NCBI GenBank assembly: GCA_964519885.1
Contig: CAZFLX010000023.1
Coordinates: 1 to 38,903 of the forward strand
Source of the DNA: GCA-002282575 sp964519885
Lineage (GTDB): Bacteria > Pseudomonadota > Gammaproteobacteria > Thiomicrospirales > Thiomicrospiraceae
Length of the DNA stretch: 38,903 nt
Reading direction: 5' to 3'
How positions within the stretch are numbered: position 1 is the first letter of the stretch; each line of letters begins with the position of its first letter. The notes below the pieces were generated by a model. That model saw nothing but the letters and a program-made list of their open reading frames with translations, had not been told where the DNA came from and ran no database searches. Positions 15,860 to 23,759 of the stretch are shown piece by piece. Made by a program: the position numbers and the translations under genes.

Positions 15860-16462
15860 ATGAACATCAATCCAGAGAACCATGCCAATCGCATGAAAAA
15901 ACACAAAGAAATTGTCGATGCCGGTATGGCTCGTGCCAAAGACGAAAAAGGCCTAATTCTCGTTATGACAGGTGATGGCAAAGGCAAATCCTCATCAGGG
16001 TTTGGTATGGTAGCACGCGCTTTGGGTCACGGCATGAAAGTGGCTGTGGTACAATTCATCAAAGGCAGTTACAGTACGGGTGAAGAAGCCTTTTTCCGTC
16101 GTTTTCCAGAGGAAGTCAGCTACCATGTTATGGGCGATGGTTTTACTTGGGAAACGCAAAATATCGAAAAAGATATTGCCAGTGCACAAAAAGCTTGGGA
16201 GCAGGTTAAAGCCTTCCTTGCCGACGATAGCTACGACATGATTCTACTTGATGAATTGAATATTGTGTTGCGAATGCGTTACTTAGACACTGAGCAAGTG
16301 TTAGCCGATTTGGCCACACGCCCCTTTATGCAACACGTTGTGATTACAGGGCGCGGTGCACCACAAGCACTGATTGAGGTTGCCGACACCGTCAGTGAAG
16401 TCAAAGAAATTAAACATGCCTATAAGGCGGGCATCAAAGCCCAGCACGGCATTGAGTTATAA
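15860..16462 (+). CDS. cobO: Cob(I)yrinic acid a,c-diamide adenosyltransferase
   Basis: Transfers the 5'-deoxyadenosyl group of ATP to the cobalt of reduced corrinoids (CobO/BtuR/CobA type). The P-loop-like GDGKGKSS lies at 38-45. DMILLDELN forms the Walker B-like strand, and VVITGRGAP and EVADTVSEV are family signatures. The length of 200 aa is typical. AGGAG at 15846-15850 is nine bases before the ATG. It is second in the riboswitch operon, 24 bases after btuB, and can act on imported as well as partly built corrinoids. Confidence 0.95.
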   Translation: MNINPENHANRMKKHKEIVDAGMARAKDEKGLILVMTGDGKGKSSSGFGMVARALGHGMKVAVVQFIKGSYSTGEEAFFRRFPEEVSYHVMGDGFTWETQNIEKDIASAQKAWEQVKAFLADDSYDMILLDELNIVLRMRYLDTEQVLADLATRPFMQHVVITGRGAPQALIEVADTVSEVKEIKHAYKAGIKAQHGIEL

Positions 16463-16477
16463 ATTTAGGAGAAAAAA

Positions 16478-17053
16478 ATGCCAACCCTATCCCTTCGCAA
16501 TCAAATACTATTAGCTGCTTTGTTAATTTTGTTGCTCGTGACCACGCGTGGACACAATGTGATGACGCTTGAGCTGATTCCAGTTTCAACTATGGGTCTG
16601 TTCTTTTTACTGGGCGTATATTTCCGCAAAGTTTGGGTACTCACGCTTGCTTTCGCTATTGTTTGGACGATGGACATTACTGGCTTAACTTGGTCAGGTA
16701 ATACCGATTTCTGCCTCAGCAACAGCTATTTATTTTTGTTAATTTCTTACGCCATTTATTGGGCAGGTGGTCAGCTGTTTGCGCGTTTGTATGCGGGTGA
16801 AAACTTAAAAAGCCTAACGGCATTAGCGTTAATTGCTCCTGTTGCAGGCGCACTCGGCTATTTGGTTTCTGCTGCCAGCTTCCATTACCTATCGGGCAAG
16901 TTTGAAACTGACTTTTCTGCCATGTTCAGCGATTATTTAGCGCGTTTACCAGGACATTTAGAAGGTTTGGGTACTTATTTAGTGATTGGTGTGATTGTCC
17001 ATCTCGCGTTTAGCACTTGGACAAAACGTCACAGTAGCACGCAAACCGCCTAA
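16478..17053 (+). CDS. btuM: BtuM-type vitamin B12 membrane transporter
   Basis: 191-aa inner-membrane protein with about six hydrophobic segments. It resembles BtuM, the solitary ECF S-component-like B12 transporter studied in Thiobacillus denitrificans: an N-terminal NQILLAALLILLLVTTRG helix, FFLLGVYFRKVW, and the segment TWSGNTDFCLSNSYLFLL. Cys79 there matches the BtuM cysteine (Cys80 in the T. denitrificans protein) that coordinates cobalt and supports decyanation. His26, Asp66 and Tyr84 are at comparable places. No btuCDF genes are visible, which fits BtuM serving as the inner-membrane step. The assignment is by remembered motifs plus context. Confidence 0.75.
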   Translation: MPTLSLRNQILLAALLILLLVTTRGHNVMTLELIPVSTMGLFFLLGVYFRKVWVLTLAFAIVWTMDITGLTWSGNTDFCLSNSYLFLLISYAIYWAGGQLFARLYAGENLKSLTALALIAPVAGALGYLVSAASFHYLSGKFETDFSAMFSDYLARLPGHLEGLGTYLVIGVIVHLAFSTWTKRHSSTQTA

Positions 17054-18339
17054 TGACACAAGCGCTGTTTATTGTTGCGCCAGCATCAGGACAAGGTAAA
17101 ACCACCATTACCGCTGGTTTAGCGTGGCTGTATCGTCAACAAGGTAAGCGGGTTCGTATTTTCAAAACAGGTCCCGACTTTATTGATCCGATGATTCATG
17201 AAGTCGCCACGGGGCAGCCTGTGTATCAGCTGGATATGTGGATGGGTGGTGAAGCTCATGTTCGGGGGTTGTTGGCCGAAGCGGCGAAAACCAGCGACAT
17301 TATCCTCATCGAAGGCGTGATGGGCTTGTTTGATGGCACGCCCTCCTCGGCTGATTTAGCTGAAGCCTTGGGCGTGCCTGTGCTTGCCGTGATTGATGCC
17401 TCATCGATGGCGCAAACCTTCGGTGCTTTGGCACATGGTTTATCAACTTATCGCCCTAGCTTGCCCTTTTGGGGTATTCTAGCCAATCGCGTTGCCAGCG
17501 ACTTACACGCCGATTTAATTGCCAGCAGTGTGCGCAAAGACACGCCGTTAAAAGGTATTATACGTCGCAATGCCGATGCCAGTTTGCCCGAGCGTCACTT
17601 AGGGTTGGTGCAAGCACAAGAACTGTCCGACCTGGAACAACGCATTCAGCAAATGGCGAACCAACTGGCTCAAACTAGCTTAGCTGACGCCACACAACTG
17701 CCTCAAGTCGATTTTAACTCGAACCAGTCGTTAGCTGAAACACCTCAGCTATTAGCGGGTAAAACCATTGCCATTAGTCGCGACAAAGCTTTTTCGTTTT
17801 TGTATCAAGCGAACGTCGATACCCTTCAAGCTTTGGGTGCAAACATTGCCTACTTCTCGCCCTTGGTTAACGACGCTTTACCTGATTGTGATGCGGTCTA
17901 TCTGATGGGTGGTTATCCCGAGCTTTATTTAGACGAGATTGCACAAGCAACACGCACAGCGGAAGATGTTAGAAAGCACCATGCACAAGGCAAACCCATC
18001 TTGGCAGAATGTGGCGGTATGTTGACCTTGCTCGAGACACTCACCGACAAACATGGCAAAAGCGCCCCCATGTGGGGATTGTTGTCGGGAACGGCAATCA
18101 TGCAACAACGTTTAGCCGCGCTCGGGATGCAATCGGTCGCTTTACCTGAAGGTGAATTGCGCGGACATACTTTCCATCATAGCCTTACCACCACCGACAT
18201 GCAGCCGCTCGTACAAGGAGTTAATCCGCATGGTAAAGGGGTGAGTGAAAAAGTCTATCGCGTTGAAAAACTGACGGCGAGCTACATTCATCTATATTTT
18301 CCTAGCAACCCAAGCGCTGCTGCCAGGCTTTTTCTCTAA
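17053..18339 (+). CDS. cbiA: Cobyrinate a,c-diamide synthase
   Basis: ATP- and glutamine-dependent amidation of the a and c side chains of (hydrogeno)cobyrinate. The N-terminal synthetase domain has the P-loop APASGQGKTT at 9-18, TGPDFIDP near 38-45 and IEGVMGLFDG. The C-terminal class I glutaminase domain has the nucleophile Cys320 in AECGGM and a later HTFHHS. The 428 aa are within the family range. The start codon overlaps the btuM stop (TAATG). I cannot tell from sequence alone whether the substrate is cobyrinate (CbiA) or hydrogenobyrinate (CobB). Confidence 0.93.
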   Translation: MTQALFIVAPASGQGKTTITAGLAWLYRQQGKRVRIFKTGPDFIDPMIHEVATGQPVYQLDMWMGGEAHVRGLLAEAAKTSDIILIEGVMGLFDGTPSSADLAEALGVPVLAVIDASSMAQTFGALAHGLSTYRPSLPFWGILANRVASDLHADLIASSVRKDTPLKGIIRRNADASLPERHLGLVQAQELSDLEQRIQQMANQLAQTSLADATQLPQVDFNSNQSLAETPQLLAGKTIAISRDKAFSFLYQANVDTLQALGANIAYFSPLVNDALPDCDAVYLMGGYPELYLDEIAQATRTAEDVRKHHAQGKPILAECGGMLTLLETLTDKHGKSAPMWGLLSGTAIMQQRLAALGMQSVALPEGELRGHTFHHSLTTTDMQPLVQGVNPHGKGVSEKVYRVEKLTASYIHLYFPSNPSAAARLFL

Positions 18340-18360
18340 CAAGAATAGGCAAACCCTATC

Positions 18361-19443
18361 ATGTCTACCCCCGATTTGTTTGGTGATGTTAATCAATCTG
18401 TTGTCGTGATTGAAGAAACCCTATCTCGTCCGCTCAGCCCTGCTCAACGCAAATACAACGCGCTTTTAGAAAAAATCGACAAACAAAAAGCCGCTTTGGA
18501 ACAATGGCAACAAGCGCATCACAGCTGTCAACAACAGGTTGCGGGTAAATTTGAACCGCTAAGGGAAACGCTCACTCAAGAACAGATTAAGTTGGTATGT
18601 TTTCTAGACGATGCTTTGCACCGTTATAAATTCAGCAAAACACAAACCAATCAGCTGATTGGACTAATCACTCACTTTTGCGAACAGTTGATTGAAGAAA
18701 CGGATGACGACGACTTTATCACATTAGCACAAGGCTATTTGCCAGAACCCGAACCGGAACTTTCAGCCGAGGAACAAGCGGAACTCGATGATGCGTTACG
18801 CGCGGCTTTTGCTCAAAACTTTGGCATCCACCTTGATGAATCCATCGATCTTGACGATCCTGAGGCGATTAAGCAAGCCGTTTTAGAACATCATTCTCGT
18901 CAGCAGCAGAGCCAAAAACCCCGTAAAAAAACCGCCAAACAATTGGCTAAAGAAGCACAAGAAAAAGCCGAAGCTGAAGCCGCGCAGCAGTCCATTCAAA
19001 GCATTTATCGACAATTGGTGAAAGCCTTGCACCCTGATCGTGAAAGTGATGCCGATGAACGCGCCCGCAAAACCCAACTCATGCAAGCTGTCACGGTGGC
19101 TTATGAAGAGAAAAACCTCATTAAGCTTCTCGAGTTACAACTACAAGAAACCCAAATCAGCCAACAACTTCATCAACTGGGCGATGATAAAATCAATGCT
19201 TTTATTAAGCTATTGGACAATCAGTTACGTCAACTAAAAACTGAAACCCAGCAAATAGAACTGAATTACAAAAATATGCTCGGGCTGTCCCCTTGGGAAA
19301 AGCTCAGCCCTAAAAAACTGCACAGTTTTTTAAAAAGCGATATCGCTCAGTTAGAACAAAAAATCAAAGATATTCAACACGATCGACGTTTGTTTGAACG
19401 TGATATTCAAGCCTTGAAAGCTTGGCTAAAATACTTTGTTTAA
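18361..19443 (+). CDS. J-domain-like coiled-coil protein in the B12 operon
   Basis: 360-aa soluble protein. An N-terminal helical and coiled-coil part (LSPAQRKYNALLEKIDKQK) is followed by an acidic linker near 140-180 and a KPRKKTAKQLAKEAQEKAE coiled stretch. A J-domain-like core (SIYRQLVKALHPDRE) comes next, with the HPD motif at 224-226 and QAVTVAYEEKNL after it. The C-terminus is again long-helical. HPD motifs stimulate DnaK-type ATPases; action with Hsp70 is inferred. It sits between cbiA (22-base gap) and cbiB (41-base gap) in the same direction, though nothing ties it chemically to B12. Similar J-domain proteins of unknown role occur in other gammaproteobacteria. Confidence 0.7.
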   Translation: MSTPDLFGDVNQSVVVIEETLSRPLSPAQRKYNALLEKIDKQKAALEQWQQAHHSCQQQVAGKFEPLRETLTQEQIKLVCFLDDALHRYKFSKTQTNQLIGLITHFCEQLIEETDDDDFITLAQGYLPEPEPELSAEEQAELDDALRAAFAQNFGIHLDESIDLDDPEAIKQAVLEHHSRQQQSQKPRKKTAKQLAKEAQEKAEAEAAQQSIQSIYRQLVKALHPDRESDADERARKTQLMQAVTVAYEEKNLIKLLELQLQETQISQQLHQLGDDKINAFIKLLDNQLRQLKTETQQIELNYKNMLGLSPWEKLSPKKLHSFLKSDIAQLEQKIKDIQHDRRLFERDIQALKAWLKYFV

Positions 19444-19483
19444 AAAAGCTATTAAGCTGACCTAGCCAAGGACTGACACACAG

Positions 19484-20401
19484 ATGCTCTTCATCATGCT
19501 GACCACGGCACTGCTGCTTGACCGCTTGTTTGGTGAACCCAGCAATAGCTGGCATCCGCTTGTCTGGTTTGGCAATCTAGCTTATTGGCTGGAAAAACGC
19601 ATCAATCACACTGAGCAAAGCCCTCGCCAAAGTTTTTTGCTCGGACTCATGGCGCTGTTAATTCTGGTCGGCGTACCTGTATTGTTATTAATCGGTTTAT
19701 TGATGCTATTACCGCTGTGGGCAAGCATTGCGATACAAATAGTGGTGTTAATGTTTTGTATTGGCTGGCAAAGCTTACGCGAGCACGCCTTAGCCATCGC
19801 TACCCCCTTAAGTCAGGGAGACTTAAGCGCGGCCAGACAAGCCTTATCGATGATTGTCAGTCGCGATACGCAAAATTTAAATGAAACACAGATTGCCAGT
19901 GCCACCTGTGAATCGGTACTTGAAAATGGTCATGATGCGGTATTTGCTAGCCTGTTTTGGTTTGCTCTACTGGGCGCACCAGCAGCTTTGGCTCACAGAC
20001 TCATCAACACCCTTGATGGCATGTGGGGTTATCGTAACCAACGCTTTGAATATTTCGGTAAAGCCGCTGCCCGTTGTGACGATCTGCTCGGCTATCTTCC
20101 CGCTCGAATCACTGCTCTCAGCTATGCTCTGGTGAGTCAAAACACCTGCAAAACACTCATGGTTGCTTGGAAACAAGGCAGTAAACATGACAGTCCTAAT
20201 GCGGGTATCGTCATGGCTGCTGGCGCAGCTGGTTTAGCTATTCGATCGGGTGGTTCAGCAAGCTACCAAGGTATTAAAGAAAGTCGCCCTTTTTTTGGCT
20301 GGGGTAAGCGCCCCAAAGCGCAACATATTGAAGCCAGCCTTTCACTCATTCAGAAAGCCGTCATTGTTTGGTTGCTCATTTTCGCAGCACTGAGTTTATG
20401 A
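19484..20401 (+). CDS. cbiB: Adenosylcobinamide-phosphate synthase
   Basis: Membrane enzyme joining aminopropanol (or its phosphate) to adenosylcobyrate. The 305 aa have four or five hydrophobic segments. The N-terminal LLLDRLFGEPSNSWHPLVWFG box is diagnostic, followed by ATCESVLENGHDAVFASLFW, YRNQRFEYFGKAAARCDDLLGYLPAR and SPNAGIVMAAGAAGL. AAGGA is 11 bases upstream of the chosen ATG; an ATG four codons later is possible. The stop overlaps the cobD start by ATGA, so substrate-linked CbiB and CobD are coupled. Confidence 0.95.
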   Translation: MLFIMLTTALLLDRLFGEPSNSWHPLVWFGNLAYWLEKRINHTEQSPRQSFLLGLMALLILVGVPVLLLIGLLMLLPLWASIAIQIVVLMFCIGWQSLREHALAIATPLSQGDLSAARQALSMIVSRDTQNLNETQIASATCESVLENGHDAVFASLFWFALLGAPAALAHRLINTLDGMWGYRNQRFEYFGKAAARCDDLLGYLPARITALSYALVSQNTCKTLMVAWKQGSKHDSPNAGIVMAAGAAGLAIRSGGSASYQGIKESRPFFGWGKRPKAQHIEASLSLIQKAVIVWLLIFAALSL

Positions 20402-21384
20402 AACCAGCACACGGTGGACGTTTAAGCGCGGCTTGTCGCCATTATGGTGGTAGCCTCGAACAGTGGATTGATCTTTCGACGGGTATTGCGCCTTGGACTT
20501 ACCCCTTGCCTACCGTTCCCGAAAATGTCTGGCAACGCCTGCCCGAAACCGATGATGATTTAATCGTCACAGCCACCGCCTATTATGGTGTTGCAACTGA
20601 TGAGTGTATCGCTGTCGCAGGTAGTCAATGGGCGATAGAAATGATTCCCCGTTTGTACGTGAAGCCCCTTAAGGTGCTCATGCTAGCACATGGCTACAGC
20701 GAACATCCTCACGCATGGCAACAAGCTGGGCATCATCTGCTCCTAGTTGACTCTATCGAAGCCTTAATGACTGAAGCACACCAGTGTGACGCTTGCGTTA
20801 TCATTCAACCGCATAATCCGCTAGGGATAATCTTAAGCGAAGCACAACTCCGTCATCTTAAAAACCAGTTGCGTCAAGGGATACTGGTGATTGATGAAGC
20901 CTTTGCCGATAGTCGTCCCACGCCAACACTACCAATCGAACCCCATAGCTGGAAACTACGCTCTATTGGCAAGTTTTTTGGCTTAGCAGGCATCCGATTA
21001 GGGTTTGTGTTAGCTGCTAGCGATCAAATCGATCAGTTAGAACAAACACAATCGCCTTGGTCGGTTAGTCACCTAGCACGTTGGGCAGGAAAGCAGGCAT
21101 TAGAAGACCTGAGTTGGCACAAAACTCAAGCCACTCAACTGCGCCTGCAGAGTGAGCGTTTACAACAACTGTTAATCAGCCATCAGCTCAATGCATCGCA
21201 TAAAACAGATTATTTTGTGACGCTATTCGTTGAAAATAGTCAGAAATGGGTTGAGTCTGCAGCTCAATCACAGTTGTTGCTGAGACACTTTCCCGCTATC
21301 CATGGCATTCGTTTTGGACTGCCCGCCAATCAGCAAGAATGGGATCGATTTATGGCTTGGTTATCTCAAGAAAAAGGCTTATAA
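20398..21384 (+). CDS. cobD: L-threonine-O-3-phosphate decarboxylase
   Basis: PLP enzyme that makes (R)-1-amino-2-propanol phosphate for the nucleotide loop of B12; called CobC in Pseudomonas naming. The ATG that overlaps the cbiB stop gives 328 aa and the family's usual start KPAHGGRLSAACRHYGG. Fold-type I aminotransferase residues are Asn140 (QPHNPLG), Asp166 (VIDEAF) and the PLP lysine Lys192 (SIGKFFGLAGIRLG). DLSTGIAPWTYP is the substrate-site box. It is the last gene of the operon; a hairpin follows shortly but is oriented for the opposite strand. Confidence 0.95.
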   Translation: MKPAHGGRLSAACRHYGGSLEQWIDLSTGIAPWTYPLPTVPENVWQRLPETDDDLIVTATAYYGVATDECIAVAGSQWAIEMIPRLYVKPLKVLMLAHGYSEHPHAWQQAGHHLLLVDSIEALMTEAHQCDACVIIQPHNPLGIILSEAQLRHLKNQLRQGILVIDEAFADSRPTPTLPIEPHSWKLRSIGKFFGLAGIRLGFVLAASDQIDQLEQTQSPWSVSHLARWAGKQALEDLSWHKTQATQLRLQSERLQQLLISHQLNASHKTDYFVTLFVENSQKWVESAAQSQLLLRHFPAIHGIRFGLPANQQEWDRFMAWLSQEKGL

Positions 21385-21410
21385 GCTCGAAAAGGTGTCA
21401 GCCTTAAACA

Positions 21411-21449
21411 GAAAAAAACTATGCTCTTCCATTATGGAAAAGCATAGTT
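21411..21449 (-). terminator. Terminator overlapping the end of the minus-strand exported-protein gene
   Basis: The 9-bp stem AACTATGCT/AGCATAGTT continues as TTCC/GGAA past one mismatch, with loop ATTAT. On the minus strand it is followed by seven T (21418-21412). Its first arm encodes the last residues (NYAFP) of the gene ending at 21432. The stem could also stop plus-strand transcripts from cobD, though without a T-run on that side. Confidence 0.8.
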
Positions 21450-21806
21450 AGCAGGATCACTGTGTAATTGAATCGGTGGTTTAGGCTTTACTTCCGCTAC
21501 CACCTCTTGAACCTTAGCTGGTTTAGTGCGCTGCCTAGCAATCGCTTTGGCTTGAGCGGCTTGTTTGTCTGCCTCCGCCTTGGCTTGGATGGCTTTTTCA
21601 GCTTCAATTCGTGCCATTTGCAACTGCGCAATTTGTTTATTGGTTAACTCTTGTTGAGCAGACAATTCACGCAGTTTTTTATCATGTAACCGAACCTTCT
21701 CTTCAACCACCTTAACGCGTGTTGAAATGCTTGATGAAGCCAAAACTTGTTGCGCCGACAGTCCCACACCCACCAAAATTAGCAAGGTAAAACCCATTAT
21801 TTTCAT
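21432..21806 (-). CDS. Exported coiled-coil protein of unknown function
   Basis: 124 aa from the ATG at 21806, which has AAAGGAGG seven bases upstream; the codons before it are leader. The signal peptide is MKIMGFTLLILVGVGLSAQQVLA, written here by position: residues 1-23. A heptad-like helix (STRVKVVEEKVRLHDKKL to QAKAEADKQAAQAKA) fills most of the mature part. A Pro/Lys-rich tail ends in SDPANYAFP. It is likely periplasmic. No family recognised. It follows the LPP20 gene by 45 bases and its stop lies inside the terminator stem. Confidence 0.7.
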   Translation of the reverse strand: MKIMGFTLLILVGVGLSAQQVLASSSISTRVKVVEEKVRLHDKKLRELSAQQELTNKQIAQLQMARIEAEKAIQAKAEADKQAAQAKAIARQRTKPAKVQEVVAEVKPKPPIQLHSDPANYAFP

Positions 21807-21851
21807 AAGGATGCCTCCTTTGACCATATCGGTGACGTTAACATCCGCAGG

Positions 21852-22391
21852 TTATCGAGGTGCTAGATCATCGGGATCAAAACAATTCGTACCACAGCTC
21901 GATTTTACAGGGGAATTAATCGCTTGATCACTGTAGGATAAATAATTATCAAAAAAGTCACGATCAACAAAGACTTCAATCACGGTTTCATAGTTATTAT
22001 CCGCCATGGGGGTAACGCTAGTCACCCTTGCTCCACGCACCATCGCATTGACTTTGGCACGGAAAGAATCGCTCTTAACTGCCATAGCACCAACCGTAGT
22101 ATTACCCTCGATTTTGACGCCATTGATTTGTTCTGCTAACGAACGATAAGCATCGAGTTTAGAAGCACGAATTGCCATTAAGCGACGTTGGCCAGGCGTG
22201 TAAGCTTCATACAAGCTTTCTGTACCATAACCTACTGCCGAAATACGCACACGTTCTTTGGGAGCAACTGGTTTAGCAACTGTCGCCTCTGGTTTTGTTG
22301 CCTGATTACTGCTACCCGAGTTGTTCACACAACCAAGCAATAATACTGAGCTAGCAACAGCAATACTCATAACTGAAATTAGCGGTTTCAT
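21852..22391 (-). CDS. LPP20-family lipoprotein
   Basis: 179-aa lipoprotein with signal peptide and lipobox LLLGC (Cys21). After a short Ala/Pro-rich linker comes the LPP20/FlgP-like domain: RISAVGYGTES, GQRRLMAIRASKLDAYRSLAEQINGV, a TTV turn, VRGARVTSVTP and NNYETVIEVFV. In other bacteria members take part in outer-membrane or flagellar-associated structures; no flagellar gene is near here, so the role is open. The C-terminus has a possible disulfide (SSCGTNC). AAGGAAG precedes the ATG. Confidence 0.85.
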   Translation of the reverse strand: MKPLISVMSIAVASSVLLLGCVNNSGSSNQATKPEATVAKPVAPKERVRISAVGYGTESLYEAYTPGQRRLMAIRASKLDAYRSLAEQINGVKIEGNTTVGAMAVKSDSFRAKVNAMVRGARVTSVTPMADNNYETVIEVFVDRDFFDNYLSYSDQAINSPVKSSCGTNCFDPDDLAPR

Positions 22392-22489
22392 AATAAGACT
22401 TCCTTATTGGACTGTTTCATGGATTTCTCGCTCCCATTGCCGAATTCGGTCAATGTCTGTTGCTGGTTGCAACTATATTTTTCAATCAT
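22388..22489 (-). CDS. Possible 33-codon ORF coupled to the LPP20 gene
   Basis: Reads IEKYSCNQQQTLTEF then a Ser/Lys-rich tail; its TGA overlaps the LPP20 ATG (ATGA). AGGA lies about ten bases before the ATG, right after the stop of the upstream membrane-protein gene. It is too short to recognise and could be chance, but it fills an otherwise unexplained 109-base gap inside an apparent operon. Confidence 0.2.
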   Translation of the reverse strand: MIEKYSCNQQQTLTEFGNGSEKSMKQSNKEVLL

Positions 22490-22500
22490 GGTTTTCCATC

Positions 22501-23673
22501 CTAAGGAAATCCGTCAGACTTGCCCATTTGTTGACTCCAACGAGCTCGCCATTCAGGGTCATCAGCCGGCTTTACAGGTTTCACCTCAGCTTTGGGTGCT
22601 ACCTCTTTCTCTTCCACTTTTTTCACAACGGGCGCTTTTGGCGCACTGGACACTTTCGCAACCGGTTTCAGTGCTTTAACATCAGTTTCCACCGACTTTA
22701 AGGTATCTGTCACTAGCTGTGATTGTTGTTGTAAAGCTTCCGATTGTTTCTGCAAGTTTTCCAACACCTTTTGAGTGGCGATCAACCGCTTCTTCACATC
22801 ACTAATATCGGCCGTCAACTGCTCCGCTTGAGCTGAATTAACAACTTTTTCAGTGTTAGGTGCAACAGCTGCCTGTGTTTCTGCCGCTTTAGTCGCGTCG
22901 GCATCGCCGTTGGCAAGGTTCTGTTGAATCTCTTCACGCAGGGCCGCTTTACGCTCTGCTGCTGTCATGGGTTTACCATTTGGGGCTGCCGCTGCAACGG
23001 GCGCTGTGGGCGTTTTCGACTTTAATATCTCGATCGATTCGGCAATCTCTGCCAACTGGGTGGCCACATCCGATAATTGACCGCTCATGGTTTTGGTTTT
23101 CTTACCTGCATCTTCTAAAATCAAATAAGACTGCCCCACTTCGGTTTTAATCGCTTCGACCTGTTCTAACAATTTAGCATCGGTTTTCGGTGCTGAGAAT
23201 AACCCACCTGCTGCCAAGCCAATGGCTGTGAGCACCAAAACAATTAAAATGCTACCAAAAATAATAATGAGTTTTTTGAGTGAATCCATTTCTGCGTCCG
23301 TCCACTGTGCTGTTGATTTACCGGCTTTAAGACTGGGAGGTGCTTTAGCGGGTGCTTGTGATTCATTGAGTTCTGACTTAAGGGGCATATCTGGCTTGGT
23401 TGAAGTGGGTGCCATAGCCATCAGGTCGTCATCAGGGTCAGGAGCTACCGTCGGCTCAACGGCAACTGGCGTTGACTCGATTGCCAATTCGGCTGAAGCC
23501 AAATCAAGGTCAGCTTCATTTTTTGGGGCATCCTCCAGCGCCAACTCCGCAAGCGGATTGGGCGGAGGCTCTGTTTTATTCACGGCAGCGGGTTCTGCAG
23601 CATCAGGTGCGACGTCCGCCGCATCCAACAATGCATCCAAGCTGTCTAAATCTAATGCATTAAAATCTGACAC
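22501..23673 (-). CDS. Single-pass membrane coiled-coil protein of unknown function
   Basis: 390 aa from a GTG with AGGG upstream. Residues 1-~125 are acidic and Ala/Pro-rich and begin with DFNALDLDSLDALLDAADVAP, probably cytoplasmic. One helix crosses the membrane at about 133-160 (LIIIFGSILIVLVLTAIGLAAGG). Long coiled coils follow on the outside (LEQVEAIKTEV, QLAEIAESIEILKSK, VKKRLIATQKVLENL), then a Pro/Lys-rich tail ending in DPEWRARWSQQMG. There are no catalytic motifs. The layout suggests a periplasm-spanning scaffold or tether. It lies in a run of envelope genes. Confidence 0.75.
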   Translation of the reverse strand: MSDFNALDLDSLDALLDAADVAPDAAEPAAVNKTEPPPNPLAELALEDAPKNEADLDLASAELAIESTPVAVEPTVAPDPDDDLMAMAPTSTKPDMPLKSELNESQAPAKAPPSLKAGKSTAQWTDAEMDSLKKLIIIFGSILIVLVLTAIGLAAGGLFSAPKTDAKLLEQVEAIKTEVGQSYLILEDAGKKTKTMSGQLSDVATQLAEIAESIEILKSKTPTAPVAAAAPNGKPMTAAERKAALREEIQQNLANGDADATKAAETQAAVAPNTEKVVNSAQAEQLTADISDVKKRLIATQKVLENLQKQSEALQQQSQLVTDTLKSVETDVKALKPVAKVSSAPKAPVVKKVEEKEVAPKAEVKPVKPADDPEWRARWSQQMGKSDGFP

Positions 23674-23759
23674 AGATTAACCCTACTTCAATAATACTTG
23701 TTACAGAATATCGACTAGCGACACGATTTCTGAATATCTAAAAGTAAATTGAAGCAAAA

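Noticed and set aside
22592..23680. Plus-strand reading frames rich in Ser/Ala/Gly opposite the coiled-coil membrane protein
   Set aside because: They are antisense shadows of Ala/Pro/Lys-rich coding sequence with no start signals.
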